A DNA stretch of 64,000 bases from Ligula intestinalis. Lineage: Eukaryota > Platyhelminthes > Cestoda > Diphyllobothriidea > Diphyllobothriidae. The stretch spans positions 54,213,947 to 54,277,946 of the forward strand of contig JAYGXS010000001.1 in NCBI GenBank assembly GCA_036362985.1, written 5' to 3'. Of the stretch, positions 23,301 through 34,173 are shown piece after piece. Every line of letters begins with the position of its first letter. Positions within the stretch are counted from its first letter, which is position 1. Below the pieces are notes generated by a model. It searched no databases, was not told the DNA's origin, and saw nothing but the letters and a program-made list of their open reading frames with translations. The translations under genes were made by a program, and so were the position numbers.

Positions 23301-23850
23301 TTTCGTTAGAGTTGTTCCAGGTCTTCATTGCACTCACTTTCCAAGAATTTAATACGAAAGAAAAGTTATATGGTGCCAACCATAAACACGTCACAAGTAA
23401 GTAACTATCAAGCAAACCTTGGAGGATTGAAGCCCTCTGATAAACAAATGGGGGAGGATACGACCATCCTGCGAACCCATAACTGAGGCTTTATAATTTT
23501 TCTGCATAAGATCTCACCATGGCAGAAATCAGATAACGCGTATCCGAGTGCCAACCTATCACTGGGCTGTATTTGTGGATCTGAAGGTGACAATCTTTCT
23601 ATAACATCCTGATCGTGGAGTGCTTTATCATATTGACAGAACAGATGTTTGCTCAAGGCAATTCTTTCAAGACAACGGAACCTTTTAACTTAAGTAACTT
23701 ATCTTAGCATGAGCCACATGAAAGAGAGAGCTAGTTCTTGGAACAAACTGTGTTAACACTGACGATTTGGAAATTCTCGCGTTCATCGGCAAAACATTGT
23801 GGTTACTGCTCTTGGTGGTTTTGAAATAGTCAGTCTTGCCGCTTGCTTTG
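20376..23850. other. No gene recognised
   Basis: A hydrophobic frame on the - strand at 20970-20689 shows a possible membrane segment near its end (ATLVGLGYVLV). It faintly recalls SLC1 TM3 but has no supporting motif. A pair of - strand frames at 22804-22335 might be retroelement remnants; I could not assign them. No other feature is supported. Confidence 0.35.
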
Positions 23851-23859
23851 TATTCTAAC

Positions 23860-24290
23860 TGGACTGGACGCACGGACTTAGATCTTCCCGTAATCCGCTG
23901 ACTACATTTGGCCCCTTCAGGATTAACCGCTGGCGAGATTGCATGACTTTTGGCCCCTTTAGCATCGGCGTAGTTGTAACCAAGTCAACGCGGCTGTCAC
24001 CTCTTGCGAAGATTTCGGCCTCCTTAAACTTGAAAATATGGTCGGCTGTCGTCAACTAAGCTGCAGCCTGGGAGTTGGCGTCATTCCTTCTCACCACCGA
24101 TGCGTGCTTAGCTATTCGCGTCCACAGTAATCTCCAGGTTTCCCCAACGTGTTTGCTTTATTCACAACTGCACCATATCCACTAAACTACTTCAGCCGTT
24201 TCATACCATGGCAACGAGCCTTTCGGTTTAATGACCCCGGACCTGGTGGTTGCCTCTGGCCTGTACGCAACTCCAACTCCAAGTGGGATA
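23860..24290 (-). pseudogene. PLE-A endonuclease fragment
   Basis: The - strand of 24290-23990 carries the equivalent of the GIY-YIG region of copy 1, up to the segment TADHIFKFKEAEIFARG (24055-23999). Copy 1 has RHTFKFDEADILARD there. Frameshifts remove the catalytic block. The join at 24290 to a + strand PLE-A 3' end is abrupt. Confidence 0.6.
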
Positions 24291-24690
24291 AGCAGCCTGC
24301 GTGGGAAGTCGTGTGGGAGGAGTCGGTCCCAGCAACAACTCTGACGACAGCGAGCATAACTGTCGCATAATCATCAAGCCCGCATCCAACACGGACAACG
24401 AAATCGCAGCAATTAGTGACTCTCAAGTGAATTTCGAAGCCACCACCACACCAATTAAGACCACAAGCGATAGTTACAGAAGCTGTTAATTATAGTACGC
24501 ACGCGGATGACCGCTACGAACTATAAATACCGCGCAGTCTGTGCATGTTTCATGCAAATCTGTACATGTCTCACACCATTTTACGGTTACCTATGATGAA
24601 GGATTCTTGACGGAATCCAAGACGTCAGGAAAATAAAATTGCTGTTCCAGTGATCACATCTTCTTCTGAACTGCTTCCTGGAGCTTGCAT
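24290..24690 (+). repeat. PLE-A 3' region, + strand
   Basis: It closely matches 15290-15640: the ACGACAG..GACCGT-like and CCCGCATCCAACACGGACAA blocks and the ACCGCTACGAACTATAAATA block. It ends with the terminal motif CCTATGATGAAGGATTCTTG at 24589 and CAAGACGTCAGGAAAATAAA. It is attached head-on to the - strand endonuclease fragment before it. Confidence 0.65.
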
Positions 24691-24905
24691 ATTTACTGCT
24701 ATCGGCTATACCATGAAGGTCTGCACATGACTCCTCTTAATTAGGACGAAGGTATGATCAATTTCTAGGGCCAAGATATTTGGAGGGTTCAAGGTGAAGA
24801 CCAGCTGCAACAACCTCCACAAAACTGCTTCAGAAATTAGTCCAGACAGAGGTGAGCCCATCAGTGTACCCTTCTTTTGCTCGTACACCAGGCAATATTG
24901 ACTAA
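24690..24905 (-). pseudogene. PLE-A RT palm fragment
   Basis: The - strand reads YEQKKGTLMGSPLSGLISEA and then LEIDHTFVLIKRSHVQTF. This is the RT segment before and across the catalytic box, which has become EIDH instead of YVDD. It faces the + strand PLE-A 3' region that ends just before it. Confidence 0.7.
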
Positions 24906-24909
24906 CTTA

Positions 24910-27900
24910 AGGCCGGTAGGGGCAGCAACCAGAGTACTTTGATAATGAAAGCGAGAAGGCCCACGAGACGTCAGTATGAACAACATTATGTCCATGAACT
25001 CGCCTCCTCCTTCCTTTTCCCCTTTTCGGGAGATAATGAACACGATAAGATATATGGACGTCAAATCTTTACGCTTACCCATATATGTATAAATCCTTTT
25101 AATTTATTACTCGCACGACTTTCAAGGCTTAAAAGGACTTTCTCTCGGAAATTATTCTGTCTCTGGTTTCAGATGGAGAGATGCTGCATATAAATAACAA
25201 TAATTCAATGAGCCAACTAATATTCACTCAATTATCAGGAGTGTCAACACTAGATATTAAGCCATTCAAAAAGACGCCTGATGTTAATCCTAGAGGTGAG
25301 GGACAGGAAACTGAAATTAAACGATTACAATAAAGACCCTGTGGCCTCAGTGGAACCTAAAGGCACATCAAAACAGGAAAGATATCGCGGATGCAAAGCA
25401 CGGGGATGTGGATATTCAATTTCTGTCTCCATTTCACATTTTTGTTTTCTATAAACGACATGGTGACAGATTTTTTGGCTTGCTTTTGACGAGTAGAACC
25501 CGATTAAACTAGTCTTACGCAGTAATTTGCACAATCGCACAGAGGAAATCAGAGAACCAATTGCCAAAAAAACAGCTTAGTCATGCCTTCATTTGGCAGA
25601 GAGTGGCACTGCGAAAAGACAAACACGATGCCAGTAAATGCGCCAGTCTAAAGCGTAGGAGAGAACCTACTACAGAGTGCCCTCCGGTTGTGGCATCATG
25701 CGCACAGCATGGCTCTGACGTAGATCACCGTCAGTTGACGAAAATAACAGAATAATACATTTGAGCTCGACACAGTCATGAATGTTAGGCAGACAAAAAA
25801 GAGCAGTGAGATGAGTTTTCCCTTTGTCTCTAGCCATTTAAACATTGTAATGTTCTGTAACTGTCGAGTAAGCTGAAAAATTGCGTTAGATAACTGACAC
25901 TGTCGACAACAAACGAACAGTTCATCCTCTTCATCCGCCTCAACTATCGAGACGGTCCTCTTCACTACCTACCCTGAAAGAAACCGCCTTATTCCAAACA
26001 CCCTCTCCCTTTTCAACCGTGAAATAGTAGGAAGTACATAAGCTAAAGTGAAGTACAAAGAAAATGTTACTGATTGGCATGGAACGGCAATTAAGGAAAA
26101 GGAATACCAAAAATATACATCAATATTTTGTAGTTTCACTAATGAAATCTATTTCTTCACGACAAGGATATTACTTTAGGCGAAGTCGTCCTGTCGAGAT
26201 GGGGGCAGAGACCAATTGAGAAGTAGAGACTGCTTAATCACTCTGGAGCCAGCAAAGGAGACTATCTCAGGGTCCACAGAAGGCAAACAGTTTGAAAAAG
26301 ACGCTGTTCGAAAAAAGTTTTCGACAAATGTCTTCCTAGACGTTAACTGACCTACAGGATGAAAAAAATGTTAAGCAGCTGAATAATGAACACGGAACAC
26401 ACTGTGAATGACAATGTGCATAAATGATAAAAAAATCATTGGGCCCGTACTTTGAAGACCAAAGGAAATATGTTGATACCAATGTCAATGAAGGTCAACG
26501 CCTGATGTATATAGAGTTAACTGTGCCAACGTGGCAAACAGATAAAGCCGCGAATACGGGGAATACTTGACATCCGGCAGCATTACAAAGCATAAAAAGA
26601 TTTGAAAGGCGTCGCACAATGTCAAAATGAAAGTTAAGCCAAGAATACACTACCGACCCTAAACGCAGCAAAATGCCTTTGCACAGTTGGTTTTAAATTA
26701 ACATTGTCCTAGGAATAAAGGATTTACCTTTCGTTTCAACTTCAAGAGCAACTATGGAATTCAGCAACATGGGTAAAATGTCTAGGTTCTTACCGAATGA
26801 CCACCATGGATTAAAACGAAATTGCTTTTCATTTTTTGTAGAAGGCGGAAATAAGGACGAATTTTGCCGCACCAGAAGGACACCACACTAGTGAAGTCCA
26901 TATAACACAAAGCAAGGAGATAAGCTTAAGACGGTTAACGAGGAAAGTCTACCTTAGAGAATTATGAACACTGTTCGCCCTTATCCACTTTGTTAGATTC
27001 CTGCATATATAACTTGCATAAATTAAAATACTACTTCTTGTACTCGTTCTATAGCATATAAAATATACTTGAAATACTATATTTAAAGAAGCAGCATGTT
27101 CAGGTTTTTAAAAAACCATTATAAACTAAGCCGTGTCCATTAAAAACCTATCGTATCCTTACTTTTATCAAAAGCCATTCATTAAGTCTACAGTATAGTC
27201 CAGGCCGATGGCGGAATTGCCTGAGCACGAAAGAATACCATGTTAACGAGGTAAGTGACTTTATGATAGTCCTTCCACGGAAGGCATATAAGTTCTAGAA
27301 TGGAAAGCCAAAACACAAAGGAAAAGATAACTGAGGCTCACAATTAATAAGAAAACGTGAAACCTTTTTAAGACCTCAGCATACTCTTTCGTTGAGTAAA
27401 ATATGTGCTAAAAATTAGCACAACAAGAAATATTTGCCCATGCTTCTGATAAAATATATTCAAATTCTAAGGGACATCCAAAAATCTATAGAAAAACTGT
27501 ACACTATAAACGTAGCCATTTTCACTGAGTGATGTTTCCACAGGAGGCCAACGAGACTTTTTGGATTATAGTCCACGATAAAAAGCACTAAAATTCCACT
27601 TAAATAGTCATTCCTAAACGGAAATGCATTTTTGAAGTCAGTTTAAAATTGCATGATATATGGCGATGACTGACCAATGTACAAGTGATGTTCATTACGA
27701 ACTACCCAGAGTAAATTAAAATCAGACTTAGTTGGGCTCCGGGGAAATGACTAATGTAAGGCCACAAATTGGCCTTCTCGTCGATCAAGCACTTCCATCG
27801 TATAACCCGTTGTAGGGCACATTTGGATTTACAGGACCACTCAGAATGCACAATTCTTCATTAAGGCCGAAAAAAACCAAAGCATGGGTTTCCAATCTTG

Positions 27901-28860
27901 GTAAGACTAAAGTCTTCAGAAAAGAATTGACACGTATCCTCTTCAACGCCGTGTTCAAAAATTCGCACTTCTGAAAGAAGATACATAACGAGAGTATCAG
28001 ACCAAAACTTGCCAAAATATACATCTTAAATGAGGATGATATGGGCATTAGCAGACACGGGGGACAGAATATTCCAAGATCAGCTTTGTTACGTGATAAA
28101 ACGTTCTTGGAATCGGCGGAATTCTCGATAAACTCTACACTGACAGACAGGATGATTTGACGGGGAAACCATGGCACAAAGCTCTGAATTCTATTGAATA
28201 TAATAGAAATAGGAGAAGCGGCACCGAAATGAAACTAGAATAACGGGCACTTACCCCTCTAACTTCAAACCGGCGCAAATCAAAGCTCACCAGCACCCAG
28301 CTAAAAATCCCTACATCTCTTTTAACAAAGATGTCAACAGCAATAACAGTTACGATACTGGCCGGCATTAAAAACTTCTCAAAAGTCAACAAATGCAGTA
28401 AAACTTGTTTTTTTAAGGTAAGAGGTTTGCGTAGAAAGTGAAGCGACATAGTACTAAACGGTTTTCCATCGGTAAAAGTTTCAAGCGGTGGAATAAACTC
28501 AGAATAGGTAGGCGGATTTGTCTCGCCAGTGTACTAGAATTGACACCTGTAGTCTGATGCGACTGTAGACGGCAAACCTACTAGTTCGTGACCCACGAAG
28601 ACTGTGCAGTCTGTTAGACAGTCGGTATACCTCGAGACATTTCTTAGGTTTGGCTTTATACTGAAAAAACCTTAAGGTGACTATGAAGTGCACGTAACAC
28701 AAACATTTTAGAGTCAATGACGTGAAAGTAGATGACTTCTTACTTTAGTATGAATCCCAAAAAATTCTAAAAATACTCTAAACCAATTTATTGGCTATCA
28801 GAGAGGCTCACTCACAGCAAACAGACACAGATTCTGACAGCTAATCTAGAAGTTCGGTTG
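24910..28860. other. No gene recognised
   Basis: Mostly AT-rich. Two overlapping - strand frames at 28449-28135 and 28177-27785 contain hydrophobic stretches, but I recognise no family and see no splice context. Everything else is short. Confidence 0.4.
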
Positions 28861-29009
28861 CACAGACTGGGTGGCATTAGCAGCAAAACATCTCCATCTA
28901 GAGCGAGCCCCAAGGCACAATGAGAGGAGTGGGTTCCGTAACAGATCGATGAGCGTTTATCTACCACAGCGTATATTCTGATCGAAACCAGCAAGGCAAC
29001 GAACCCGTG

Positions 29010-29120
29010 ACGCAGTGATCAAGCTTAAGACATGTAAATAACAAGGTCGCGGGTGCAAGCCTCAGGGTTTGTCATACCTTGAGCTGGGTATAGCCAGTTG
29101 CTGACGGCTAATAATTGTTG
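29010..29120 (+). repeat. SINE head, + strand
   Basis: A tRNA-like start (GACGCAGTGATCAAGC..) is followed by GGTCGCGGGTGCAAGCCTC as B-box region, then GAGCTGGGTATAGCCAG and GCTGACGGCTAATAA, the common tail. Confidence 0.5.
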
Positions 29121-29180
29121 GGGGGAGCGGGTTGGCAGATTTTCTTTATTTAGTTGATCCAAATGTGAAAAAAACTCGCG

Positions 29181-29254
29181 GCCTCGTTGAGAATCGAACC
29201 CACGCAACAGGGAAAGCTTTTGGCAGCCAGCACCCTACCATTGAGATACGAGGC
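29181..29254 (-). repeat. tRNA-like element with intact acceptor stem
   Basis: Read on the - strand it starts GCCTCGT and ends ACGAGGC, a perfect 7-bp acceptor stem over 74 bases. It has CAATGGTAG in the D-arm position and GGGTTCGATTC in the T-arm position. The anticodon arm and part of the T stem do not pair well, and SINE tail sequence lies alongside. It is read as a tRNA-derived SINE head or tRNA pseudogene rather than a working tRNA. Confidence 0.45.
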
Positions 29255-29264
29255 ACGCTACAAG

Positions 29265-29420
29265 ACGACTTAGAAGCCAGAAATGGCCCTTCCCGTCTCC
29301 ATTGTCTTTGCCAGTTACATATTTTTGTCTATAATATGCTCAAAGGGAATAAGGGATGAGGCAGTCCTCTAACCGACCAGTGAGCGCTTTTCTACCATGG
29401 TTGCTTTTTTGCAAAGTTTA
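29265..29420 (+). repeat. SINE tail fragment
   Basis: GAAGCCAGAAATGGCCCTTC and CATTGTCTTTGCCAG, then CTCTAACCGACCAGTGAGCG: the tail and distal part of the SINE family, without its head. Confidence 0.5.
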
Positions 29421-29424
29421 TGAT

Positions 29425-32285
29425 GAAACACCCTTGAAGGTTTTTGAGATAGCAAATGAAGTGAAGTAACGCTGTCGAGGTCATATTTTCAATGTGTAAG
29501 CATTTTTGAATAATCTTCAGATGTGCTATAGAGCACTGAACTGTTCTTCGCTACCCGGCGCACTGCTATCGATAGATTTCTTACTCCATTTCATTTTCCC
29601 GACCCCTCTGATTTTTCTTAGACATCTGAATGTAAGATGACTTGCGGACTTCAGTGTATCTTCGCACTCATGAATACGTCCCTCGAAATGAGTCGGCGGT
29701 GGGTGGCATATCAAGAAGAGGGTTCTATTTAATGCGGATAGCTCAATAAGGTTCGCCGTTGGGATTTAATCGAAAAGCGTTTCCCAAATTTCCACTATTG
29801 GACTGCAACTTTAGAGCTCGGTTCGAAAATTTCCGACACTATATTTAATGAAACAATAAATTTTGGTATATCGGGTTTGACATTGTAGTTGCGCTGGACC
29901 AACATGAGGGCTAGATTAGGTTACGGGACGCATTATCGGAGAGATGTGCCACACATGGGCGTGCACTAACACGCTAGCCAACCGTGCCCTATCCTGCTTC
30001 CGGCCGTTTTACGTCGTTCAAGAAACCGAGCCCAGCTGAAAGACGAAAGGAGGTTTTAGATGCTGCAAAAATATGCTATCCACGTAGCCTAATTCACATA
30101 CAAGTCACCATGTTGCACTTAAATTGCTATGCGCTAGAAAACGGGCGTCGTGAGAAACGGTCGGTTGCTTGTCAGTTACCATGGGACAACAAATAATGAA
30201 ATTCTTGTGAAAAATCGATTTTAATCCCCGTCGTTTTAGCTTACTGTTTGCCTACCAGTGTCTGTGGCAGTGGTTAAAGGTATGTACTCTTTTTGTACAC
30301 TATTACATGCTAACTGAAACATGCGTGCATAGAAATGTATGGATCGCACATGCAAGATAATAGTGTAAATTTTATGAATCCCAGTTCAAAACAAAACAAA
30401 GGCTTGCTTACAAGGTCACCTTTCTATTTGCAAATATGACAGGACTTTATGTTTGTGAGCTGACATAAGAGGTCACCTCCTAAGAGAAAATTGCTCCGTT
30501 TCTTCATACTGATGCAAAACAAACTGCAAGAAGGGTAACCATGACGCAAAGTTCAACATCAAAAGGTAACAGCTAGAATACGCAGGTCGCAACAACAACT
30601 GTGCAATCTCCAGGATTCATTTAAAATGCAGAGCCATTTACCCTAGGCAACATTTTCTTTGTGCAAAACCATGTTTTAAGTGCTTTCTTAAAAACTTTTA
30701 AACTTGCTTAAATGCTGTAACGGACGATTACGCTATCGTGACCAGAATAAGCCTATAACTGCCAAATTAAAGGAACTAGTTCTTTACCCTAAAAGAAATC
30801 GATATCGGTTTTACAACTTTGAGTTACTTTTATTCAATACAGAATACGATGAAACATCACTAACAAGAGGTAGCTATGCAAAACTATCCCGCTGGCTTAC
30901 ACGTTTGCCGCTGAATAATCACTTTCAGCCCTCGATATCCATGGGGTAGAGGCGTGTTTACTTTAACTTATCGAATTTTCTTTGTGTTTGGAAATGCTAA
31001 AAGTAGCCTCCGTGTTACAAATGCCGTGTGCTACATTTCAGGTGGATTGCACTAAGGTTTGAAAGTAGTGATAAGAACTCTGTGTGCGTGCTATTTCCCT
31101 AAGTTCGTTTGTAACTAGTTGCCTATAGATTACACCTTACGCAGCGTGGTTTGGCATGATAGTAGGTAAACGCTTAAGGTTAGCTAAATTTACGCTTAAG
31201 AACGCCTTTTCCTTAAAAGTAAGCGGTCAAGAACTTGAGTTTGATACATTCAGCAGTCTTATTTACTTTGCGTAACTGTTTGTTATTTATGCGCTATCAA
31301 CCCGCAATCGAGATGCAAACCCGTTAGTTCTATAGTACACGTTAAGTATAGCATGATATTATGGCTCGCTTTTTCGTTGCTACGTATTAGCATTTTGTAA
31401 TACTTTTATTGACTATTTCTTGTTCTAATTGATAGGGTGGGGAGTTTAAGTATTTTTTAATTTTTTGTCTTCCAATAACATCCAAATATTGGCTTGTTTG
31501 TTTAGTTGCCTAACGCATTTACGTATATTCTATTACTATTTCCCGTTCATATGCTTGCAAATCATCTGCTTGCACAGGCTTGCCAGTATCGCTGTTGGTC
31601 CACATAGCATTCAAGAATGGCAGCCATTTAAAGGGTTCAGTTTCACATTTATTGCTTTTTCTCGGCTGTATATCCCATTGGCTACTGACCTGCCTTGAGT
31701 TACTCATCTGTGGTTTATTCAATTACTTCGGATTTTTGCATATTGGTGTTTGCTTAATTTTTAACTAAAGCGCACTTTCAGTTGCTAGATATTAGCTTTT
31801 TATAACATATTTTATCTAATATTTCCTGTTTGAATGTGCTATCTGCCATATATTTTCTCTCCTGCGCCCCTGTAATTCCACATCCCTATAACCTTTGTTA
31901 GAACTTGTCCCATATTATAACAGGTCGGGATTTTCGGTTACTACATACATAACATGCATACACTCATTTACGAGCTGATTACATTGTCCCATTGAAAATA
32001 CTGGTTGAACTACTAAATTCGTGTATAATTTATCGGTTAAAAGTGAGCTGGGTGTGTAAAAACTTCCCCCGTTATTTATATTTCTAAGACGATTTCAGGT
32101 CAGCATTTTAGATTGCGGTTTTCTTCTACCAAACTGTTGCAAAATATAAGTAAATCTAAGAGTGATGACCGAATTTTCAACGAAACGATTTTACTGGATT
32201 TCTGGGATCTGAACTGTTTGAATAATACGAACACGTAAACTGCCATGGTGTATCTTCTTAAAACACAGAAATAGAGAAGTAGAAG
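29425..32285. other. No gene recognised
   Basis: Short frames only (for example 30704-30949, basic, unrecognised). AT-rich without a repeat that I can name. Confidence 0.4.
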
Positions 32286-32289
32286 ATGC

Positions 32290-32560
32290 GATCGCTCGAA
32301 CAAGAAGTTTATCTGCCTAGCCTTTAGGTTTCTGCCAAAAACCCTTCATCAGAGGTCACCGTAGAATAGGGTAATACATGCACAGTTAAGGGTGATACAT
32401 GCATAGATTACGCAGTATTTATAGTTCGTAGTGGTCACGGGCCGCGTGCGCGCTATAATTATCTGCTCCCGTAACGAACGCTAGGAGTCACAATTGGTGC
32501 GGTGATGGTTTGGGAGTTCGTATAACCCTATCAGTCTACAGAAATTACCAGAATGATCAA
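32290..32560 (-). repeat. PLE-type end with CTGATGA and GAAA
   Basis: The - strand holds CTGATGA (32352-32346), 13 bases, then GAAA (32332-32329) and CCTAAAGG. Beyond it, 32370-32520 resembles the + strand 3' block seen at 24480-24540 and 59540-59620 (TATTTATAGTTCGTAG). It is a decayed terminal region of a PLE with no coding part. Confidence 0.45.
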
Positions 32561-33079
32561 ATATTCCAACTCAGACATGGACCAACTTGACGATCAGCAA
32601 TCAACACATTTAACAGTAACGTGAAGGATACCTCTCTTATCAGTGACATGATCCGACGTTAAATGAACATTGTAACCGTAGTGGGACAAGGTTCTTGGCC
32701 GCGGTTCAAGAAAATTATACTCCTAGTAAACCATAAATATAACTTTTTTACACTGAAGATAGCTTCCAGTCCACTTTTATACTTACCGAAGGCAGTTGCA
32801 TAGCGAATATGGCAATTTTCCAGTAGGAAAAGGTAGGCTTTCGCTTAGAGATTACGTAGAAGACATCAAACTAAGAACTTGGGCTACGTGAGAGCATAAC
32901 AAGGTTATTCTAAAGAAAAAATTATGAAGGATCTTCTTAGATTTTGGGCCTCTCGTCAGTCCTTATTGCCTTCACTTTGTCATATACCGTCCATACATTT
33001 GAACTTTTCGATTTGATTCTAATATGAGACCTATAAAATAACAATTATGGCTTGTAAACGAATGTAAGATCTTCTTAAC

Positions 33080-33330
33080 TTTGCAAAAATTACCATTGAA
33101 AAATGCAGAAGATGAATTGGCGAACATACGTTTGTTTTCGATAATTCTCATCAGGCCTTTACATTTATATGGTAATTAAGTGAAAAGACTATGCGGGTTG
33201 GTAGAAAAAATAGAAGGGTCGTCAACTTGCATAGTCGATTTACTTAATTACCATATAAATGTAAAGACCTGATAAGAATGATCGGAAGCAGACGTATGTT
33301 CGCCAATTCATCTTCTGAATATAAGATTTA
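33080..33330. repeat. Inverted pair of PLE-B hammerhead ends
   Basis: The left arm (about 33085-33185, - orientation) and right arm (about 33240-33325, + orientation) are inverted copies of the 12340-12440 region, sharing TTACCATATAAATGTAAAG. The left arm keeps CTGATGA (33154-33148), an 8-base GAATTATC stem II and GAAA (33139-33136). The right arm has CTGATAA and GGAA, and so a damaged core. Confidence 0.6.
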
Positions 33331-33910
33331 TCAATAAAGACCGGTATACATTCTTTCGAAGCTCACTCCCGTCTTTAATCTCTTGCAAAGTGGACGGAGT
33401 TGGATTAACAGCTTTTGACTAAAGTGGCCCTTCACACAAGGTTTTATAATATGGAAATGTTACGTCGATTAGTTACATGGGATTAGGAGTTTTCTCCTTT
33501 CTGTTATATTTCTACCCTACAGTAAAAAATGGTATGCCAAACACCCAGAAGGTCTGCAGATTTAAACTTGTTTTGACTGAGCACATTGATCGTTCCTGCT
33601 TATTGACAAGTGCTTAACTGTTGGGAATAAATATATGCGATATGAGTGGTTCTTGTGCAACTCTGAAAGCTTGCTTTAGTCCATTGAGTAAACTGTCATC
33701 CATACCAATGATGTGTTGCATATGAGCATAGTGGGGCACAGCATAAGTGCAGATTTTAATCCAGCTTGGTTTATTATTGGCTGTGCGTTTAGGCGATGAA
33801 ATTGTAAGCAGATTTGAGATCGCGCATTACTTAGCTGTCAACAAATCCCTCATTGGTGGGCAACACAAGGAATGCCCCATTTTATGCACCCACACACATA
33901 AAAGAGAGTG

Positions 33911-33923
33911 TTCTGTCTTGCAG
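33911..33923 (+). promoter_or_regulatory. Splice acceptor just upstream of the SLC1 start codon
   Basis: The pyrimidine-rich TTCTGTCTTGCAG ends 27 bases before the ATG at 33951. It could join a 5' UTR exon or accept a spliced leader. The paralogue at 2650 has the same arrangement. Confidence 0.45.
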
Positions 33924-33950
33924 AGTTTCCAGCCCACGAGCCACCCCAAA

Positions 33951-34173
33951 ATGTCGTCATTGAAGAACATTGAAGAAGGGCCTCCCGAATACCAGTCTCA
34001 TGAGCAAGAAGAAGGTTCGATAATCGGAGAAGAACAAAAAAGAGGCGGATTTTTGGGCTGCATATGTGATAATCTGTTCATGCTTCTCATCCTTGCTGGA
34101 GTGCTTGCGGGCTTCGCGCTAGGCTTTGGCCTCAAAGTGGTAAATCCGTCAGACGAGGCAATCCTTTGGATAG
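33951..34173 (+). CDS. SLC1 gene, exon 1
   Basis: The start codon at 33951 (AAAATGT context) is chosen because the acceptor-like CAG lies just upstream and the frame before it lacks family resemblance. It encodes an acidic N-terminus, then Cys-Ile-Cys and TM1 to EAILWI. Donor GTATGT at 34174, phase 1. Confidence 0.85.

Noticed and set aside
27785..28449. Two overlapping - strand frames with hydrophobic stretches; considered as SLC1 exon 8-9 relatives
   Set aside because: I tried to align them to the HP1-TM7 region. Only scattered residues matched, and there were no conserved splice sites or phases.
32290..32352. Counting the 32.3 kb motif as a full hammerhead
   Set aside because: CUGAUGA and GAAA are present, but stem II does not pair and stem III is followed by an extra base before the cleavage triplet. 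It is kept only as a repeat end.
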